Below are positions 50,304 to 55,677 of a stretch of 55,677 nt of DNA, in pieces; within the stretch, counting starts at the first letter, position 1, and every line of letters starts with the position of its first letter. The DNA comes from Daphnia carinata (Eukaryota > Arthropoda > Branchiopoda > Diplostraca > Daphniidae), in assembly GCF_022539665.2 (NCBI RefSeq), contig NW_026712498.1:1-55677 (forward strand), given 5' to 3'. Position numbers and translations under genes: made by a program. The notes beneath the pieces are model-generated. The model was not told the origin of the DNA. It made no database searches and saw only the letters and a program-made list of their open reading frames with translations.

Positions 50304-53300
50304 CTAGTATATGGCGTACCGTCCCAGGATGGTAATAGGTGAAGTCTAGTATTAAGTGTCTGCTCTCGTTTTCTCCCTGCATGCAGCTCCCCCCTTCTTC
50401 CACCCTCGGCTCACGATTTGCCATCCGTCTGCTTTTTCATACTGACTGCAATTTTATTCCAGTCCTTTTAAGTTCGAAAAATAAATGTTGAACTCTTGCC
50501 GGTGGCAGTTGGAAATTTGTTCAGGTTTTCGAACCTTACTCCAGGTATTTGAATGTCATGCGGTTCCTATTCGACCAATGGTAAGAGGGACGGAAAAGGA
50601 GAAAGCAAAATGTTAAGCCTAGCCAGAGTCAGTTGAAGTTTTTACTTCTTTTCTGTAATAAATTCTTACACAACTTGTTCGTTGTTATCTGATGATGGGC
50701 CAAGAACGAATCGGCAAACGAACGATCAGTCGTCAGTTGGTCAACAACGTTGATTTAGCATTACGCTGATGAAATTGCAAAAGCTTCTATTTAGAAATCG
50801 TACTCATTGAAGTTTAACATGTCCCCTTCTCGTAGGCGAACAATTTCCGAGATCCACTGTAAAATGCCAATTGTGGTCGGGAGCGTAAACGTTACCTGAA
50901 GCAATACTGCAATAATCGAAAATAAAATGAGAATACTGGATGTTGTCACTTGCTCGATTGTGAACCCTGTTAATAGATATGTTGACAGTCAAGAGCTTGC
51001 AGCTAAATGTTTAACTCGTTGACTGTTGATACGCACCTCAAACGTAAGACATCGTTTCTCTAGAAGGCATAATAGTTCCAGAAGATTTAATTTCTCTGCC
51101 GTGTAATTGAAAACAAAGCGTGATTGTAAAATTTTCAGCGAGCACATGAATGTAACGTGTCACTTGTTGATATGAATTTGTAAGTGAGTTTGCAAATTTC
51201 AGAAAATCGCCATTAGTTTTGAAATATAGGCAGTGTCCTATTATGGAACTACAACATCATTGTTAAAATGGAATGGATCTGGAGATGCAGCTAATTTTTT
51301 TTTTTTTTTTTAAATTTGTTTTTAATTTATTTTTTATCAATTTCCATTCCATAAGGTACCTGTTCAATAATAAACATTGCAAGCTTTAAGTCAAATGTGA
51401 TTTGTTGAGTGCTTCGAAACTGCGAGTTAGACATTTCTTTTGGTTGATCAGCAGTCCATCCTCGCGCAGCTTTTCACTTTGAAAGTTGCGAATGAAAGTA
51501 TGCTTCAGAAATTTGCAGGATGCAACTCAAACATATGCTTCGTTGGTTCACCTGTAAACGGGAAAATTTGTGATCTTCAGATTAAGCCACCGTCTTCTTT
51601 TAATCTTAACAACAGTCATAGAGAATGAAAACAATAACGCATGTTAAAATAGAACTGAAGTGATAAATGCAGATCCCCGTTGGTTGAGGTTTGAACGTTG
51701 AGGTTTGAACGTTGTTGGTTGAGGTTGGTGGAACTTGTTGAATGCTAAAATCCTGGACGTTTTCATATGAGGTAACTGTTGACAAATGAACACAAGCTTT
51801 AAATCAAAGGTGATTTGTCTAGTGCTTTGCACCTTTGAGTTTTAAATTTGTTTTCATTAATCATCAGTCTGAACTGGAACGGAAATGGAAACCCCTATCC
51901 CATGTACTGGTTTGACAAAGTTAGACATGATTGTTTGATTTAGCGGAGATTTGTAAATGCCAACCTCTCCACGTTTCAGTGAGGCACCTATTAGCAAATA
52001 ACCAGAGGTAGCTATAAATAAAATGTCACTTGTTGAGTGTTTGACACCTGTGAATTTGGTATTTCTTTTAGTTGATCAACAGTCCGTCCTCGCGTAGCTC
52101 TTCACTTCGAAAATTGCAAATGGAGTGTGCCTGTGAAAATTGCAGTATGCAACTCAACCCGAATTCTTCATCTGTAAACATGAGAACATGTGATCTTCAA
52201 ATTAAAAAAACGATTTTTGAAAACGTAAACAACAATGAAACGGTAAACCAAAACCACAAAGTATGTTGAGAAAGAACTGAAGCGGAAGTGTATATCCTTT
52301 ACCTGGATGGGTTGACAAAGTTAAACTCTGTTGATTGAGGATGGTGGAACTCACTGCATGCCAACATCTGCACGTTTCAGTGAGGCACCTGTTAATAAGT
52401 AACTACTGAAAGCTTGAAATGAAACATGACTTGTTGAATTCTTGACACCTGTGAGTTTGTTGTTTCTTGTAGTCGATCAGCAGTCCATTCTGGCATGCTG
52501 ATCTTCTCACTTTCAATACAAATGAACTGGCCAGTGAAATTTGCAGAATGCAAATCAATGAATGCCTCATCTACTAAAGCACTTCGAGAAAATTTGTGAT
52601 CTTCAAAGAAGTAACTATGTCTTTGTGCTAACGCATACAATAGCCAATTGGTAAACAGAAGCACCACAACACTTTAAAATGGAACTGATGTACGATACAC
52701 AGCCATACCTGAAATGTGTCGAAAAAGTTGCACACATGGGTTGAGAATGGTAGTACTTGTTGAACCTCAATATCTGCCCGTATCAATGAGGTTTCTAATT
52801 ACAAATGAACATTGAAAGGCTTACGTCAAACTGACGATAATTGATGCTGCTATCTACCTATGCCGATGACATTTCTTTTAGTGGACCAACAATCCATCTA
52901 ATATTGCTTTTCCCTCTCAGGTTACAAATGAAGCGTGTCTCCTAAATTTCAGATTGCAATTCAAAGTGCTTCACCTATAAACGGAAAATTTGAGGATTTT
53001 AGATGAAGCCACTGTCTGTTGGTAAATTAAAACAGCAAAGCAGTGGAAGAAAAAATAAACGCACGTTAAAATAGAACTGAAGGTAAAAATGCTCAGCCCT
53101 TTCATCTGGAAGGTGTTGGAAAAGACTGAATTCTGTTGGTTTATTAGGGTATTACTTGTTGATTGCTTAAACGTGCATGTTTGAATTAGCTACCTGTTGA
53201 CGAATAAACCCTGCTTCAAGTCATACGTGACTGGTTTAGTGCTTTTGCACCTGTGAGTCTCACGGGTTTGTTGTAGTTTAGTAGGAGTTTAGTTTAGTTT

Positions 53301-54919
53301 TGGCACCCTTTTCGCAAGCCCAGACGTCAAGGAAAACCCATAACTGTTATCACCTGGTTAAAAACTGTTATTACCTGGTTGTAAACGCGTTCTAAAATTG
53401 GCTTAAGAAATCGGTTACCCTGGTCAGTTAACAGCTGAGAATACCGAGCTCTTTCGCCTGGAAGATATTGAAAAAGTTGAGCGCAGTTGGTTTAGTGTGG
53501 CGGAATTTGTTGAATGCCCGCTTCAATGAGGCACCTGTTGACAAAAAACCACTGAAAGCTTTCAATAAAACTTGACTTGTTTGAATGTTTAATACCTGTG
53601 CGTTTGGCATATCTTTTGATCGGACAACATTCCATTCTTGCGTATTACTTCACTTTCAAAGTTGCAAATAAAGTGGGCCTGAGAAATGTGCAAAATGCAA
53701 CTCAAGTAATACTTCACCTGTAATTAGAAAATTTGTGTGATTCACATGAAGCCACACTATCTTTTTGTGAACGTAAACAGTAGTCTATTGCTTACCATAC
53801 CATACCACCACCTGTTGAAGGAGAACTGAAGTGGAAGTGCAGAGCTCGTTCTTTCGAATGGGTTGACAAGTTCAACACTGTTCGTTGAGGACAGTGGTTC
53901 CTTTGGAATGCTTATCTGTGCAGGTTTGAGGTACCTGGTTGAAAAATAAATGTTGAATACCTTAAGCCAAACATGTCTTGTTAAACCCATGTAAAAGATT
54001 ACTATCGTGCACCAGTAGTGCTGTACACCTATAAGGTGGCATTGCCTTTTGTTGATCAAATGTGAGTGAAAGAAAATTGTAATCTTCAGGTGATGCCACT
54101 GCCGTTCTGGAATGTACGCAACAGTCAATTAGTCAACACAAATTGAACAACGTTAACTTGAGGGTAATGGAACTTGTTGCAAGCTAATATCTGCAAATAA
54201 GTTATACAAATTTGAATGTAGGATGTTACCTGTTAAAATGAGCAGGGAAAAAAACATTTTCTAGTACAACACATCCAATGGCTGACTTTTGGGAGAGCTA
54301 AGAGACATCAAAAGAAACCACTGGCAACTGAATTATCACCTGTTTAAATGAAAATTATATTGAAACAAACAGAAATGTTGAATTTTGGAAAAAATTGTGG
54401 TATAGAAATCGCTTACCATAGTTAAAATAAGACAGCAGGACGTTTTTGTCTACGTCGTTTGGTCGCTGAATTTCGTCTGACGTCAATGTGTCAATGATGG
54501 TGAAAACAGTTGCTATTTTGGAATGTGGTGATTGGAAATGACTAAAAAAAGGAAAACGACAGGGGAAAAAGCTAGCTTAGCCGTAGGCGAGTCGAACCTT
54601 TTTTCAGGTAGTCGAACCTTTTTCAGGTAGTCGAACCTTTTTTCAGGTAGTCGAACCTTTTTCCAGGTAGAAAAAGAAACGTGATGTCAATACGACCAAT
54701 AATAAAACGGATGGCAAAGGAAGGAAAAGGTTAAACAGCCAAAGGCAGTTTAAACCTTTTTTCAGGTAGTTGAAACTTTTTCCAGGTAGAAAAAGTAGGT
54801 GACTGCACACGAACCAATCACTGCGTGCTCACGCCGTTAGGTTTTCGGACAAACACACAGACAGATACACAAACAAACTCCACCCACAAATAGACCTTTG
54901 GCTTTTATAAAGAAGTAGG
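50304..54919 (-). mobile_element. H2: second Helitron copy, inverted relative to H1 (about 4.6 kb)
   Basis: On the minus strand the 5' end reads CCTACTTCTTTATAAAAGCC (slightly diverged from H1), and the 3' end has a hairpin followed by CATATACTAG and T. The insertion lies in a satellite unit between A and T. It shares the minisatellite, internal repeats and 3' part with H1 but lacks the MITE and is about 1.2 kb shorter. Divergence is uneven: a 60-codon stretch (53428..53610 here, 28028..28210 in H1) encodes an identical peptide, while other parts differ more. No Rep/helicase protein or other convincing gene lies in it, and open frames are short and inconsistent between copies. Confidence 0.9.
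54580..54800 (-). repeat. Minisatellite in the 5' part of H2
   Basis: Four tandem copies of the AGGTAGTCGAACCTTTTTTC unit (plus strand), then the TTTAAACC / CAGGTAGAAAAAG block. This is the counterpart of 26600..26985 in H1 with a different copy number. Confidence 0.85.
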
Positions 54920-54920
54920 C

Positions 54921-55677
54921 CAAGTATGTGGCGGCCCATCCCAGGACAGTAATAGGTAGAGTCTAGTTTTAAGTATCTGCCCTATGGTAAAGCGCATATT
55001 TCAGCGATTTCTGTCTTCTTGTTGTGCTACCTATTTTTCATTTCTCTTGTTCATGTACAACAACCGCCTGATGAAAATAAAAGAAAGGTTAATCCCAGTA
55101 GGGAACACTTGAACCCTTTTCAAATGAAATTAAAACCTTTTCCCCCATAGTCGAGTGTGACGTAGATTTTCATTCGTACTGATGGCGGAAGACGATGGAA
55201 AGAGGGAAAAAAGGCTAGCCTAACTGGAGGCAAGGATTAAGCCGTTTAGCAGGCAGTGGAACCTCTTTCGCAGCTAGAAAAAAAAATCACTTTTCATCTA
55301 TTCAATCATGTATAGTGTGCGCCTACCATTTGTTTCGTCAAAGAAAATAAATAGACAATTCACGGTTGAGCGCGCTTGGGAACTGCCCCCAAGGCCATGC
55401 CCGTGCTTTCCTTATTTGGTCCGTAAACCGAGGCGGAATTTAGTTCCTCTTTTTTATGTTTGTCGATATCAATGGGTCATTCGTTTTTCGTTTTTTGGCG
55501 GCTTACTACTAAAGAAGAACTTCCTTGTAAACAACGTTTTTGGTGAATACCTTGTTTTTCTACTACTGCCGTAGAATGCGGAGAAGATTTCTAAGCAGTT
55601 TGCCTTGTTTCTCGGTTTCTTCGCACTGAACTGACACCTTGTCTTGACATCGCCCGCGAGAATGCAACGTAAAGCTA
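54921..55677 (-). mobile_element. H3: 3' end of a third Helitron, cut by the window edge
   Basis: On the minus strand the sequence ends like H1 and H2: ACTTAAAACTAGACTCTACC, a decayed hairpin (TGTCCTGGGATGG) and CATACTTG in place of CATATACTAG. It touches the 5' end of H2 with at most one base between. Farther in, a diverged block (about 55080..55290) shares the AGGCTAGCCTAAC and GTGGAACCT motifs of the family. From about 55300 to the window end I recognise nothing and see no supported gene. The 5' end is outside the window. Confidence 0.72.

Noticed and set aside
26494..54919. H1 and H2 as arms of one large inverted duplication
   Set aside because: Each copy has its own Helitron ends and its own target (gag versus satellite), and the DNA between them is not inverted-repeated. 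Two insertions in opposite orientation explain it.
55308..55574. 88-codon plus-strand frame near the window end
   Set aside because: No recognisable motif, and it lies in probable Helitron H3 sequence or unassigned flank. Length is compatible with chance.

Overview
This window is a repeat-dominated stretch of an animal nuclear genome. No bacterial gene, rRNA, tRNA or host single-copy gene is visible. An arthropod host, possibly a crustacean, is an inference from the Env types, the roughly 60-bp introns and the AT-rich repeats.

Layout. A 70-bp tandem satellite fills 1..16816 and 33454..41885, with a short remnant at 50151..50303; together these are about 45% of the window. Shared variant units suggest they were once one array that was split by mobile elements. 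Two Ty3/gypsy-type LTR retroelements with envelope genes lie in it, both on the minus strand. R1 (16817..33453) has a complete 3' LTR, gag, pol and env, and a 5' LTR truncated at the satellite. R2 (41886..50150) has a complete 5' LTR, gag-pol, and integrase/env, and has lost its 3' LTR. Both are inactive copies: R1 has a frameshift in pol and a TGA in env; R2 has a TAA in reverse transcriptase, a frameshift before the integrase core and a frameshift in env.

Nested elements. A 5.8-kb non-autonomous Helitron (H1, 26494..32305) sits inside the R1 gag gene. Its ends are textbook (TC start, hairpin, CTAG end, A/T target), and the gag reading frame resumes exactly across it. H1 carries a 417-bp hAT-like MITE with 8-bp target duplications. 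A second copy (H2, 50304..54919, minus) lacks the MITE and so supplies the empty site. The 3' end of a third Helitron (H3) abuts the 5' end of H2 in head-to-tail arrangement.

Most interesting signal. Between env and the 3' end of both R1 and R2, on the strand opposite to the retroelement genes, lies a small two-exon gene that is homologous between them. The proteins share 20 of 29 residues in one block, with 12 of those 20 residues using different codons. Both genes carry a short GT-AG intron at the same position and phase. R1 and R2 otherwise have unrelated-looking Env proteins: R2 is like baculovirus F, while R1 has repeats resembling ricin B-type lectin. This points to a conserved antisense accessory gene in env-bearing Ty3/gypsy elements, comparable in layout to antisense genes of some retroviruses. 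I do not recognise the family.
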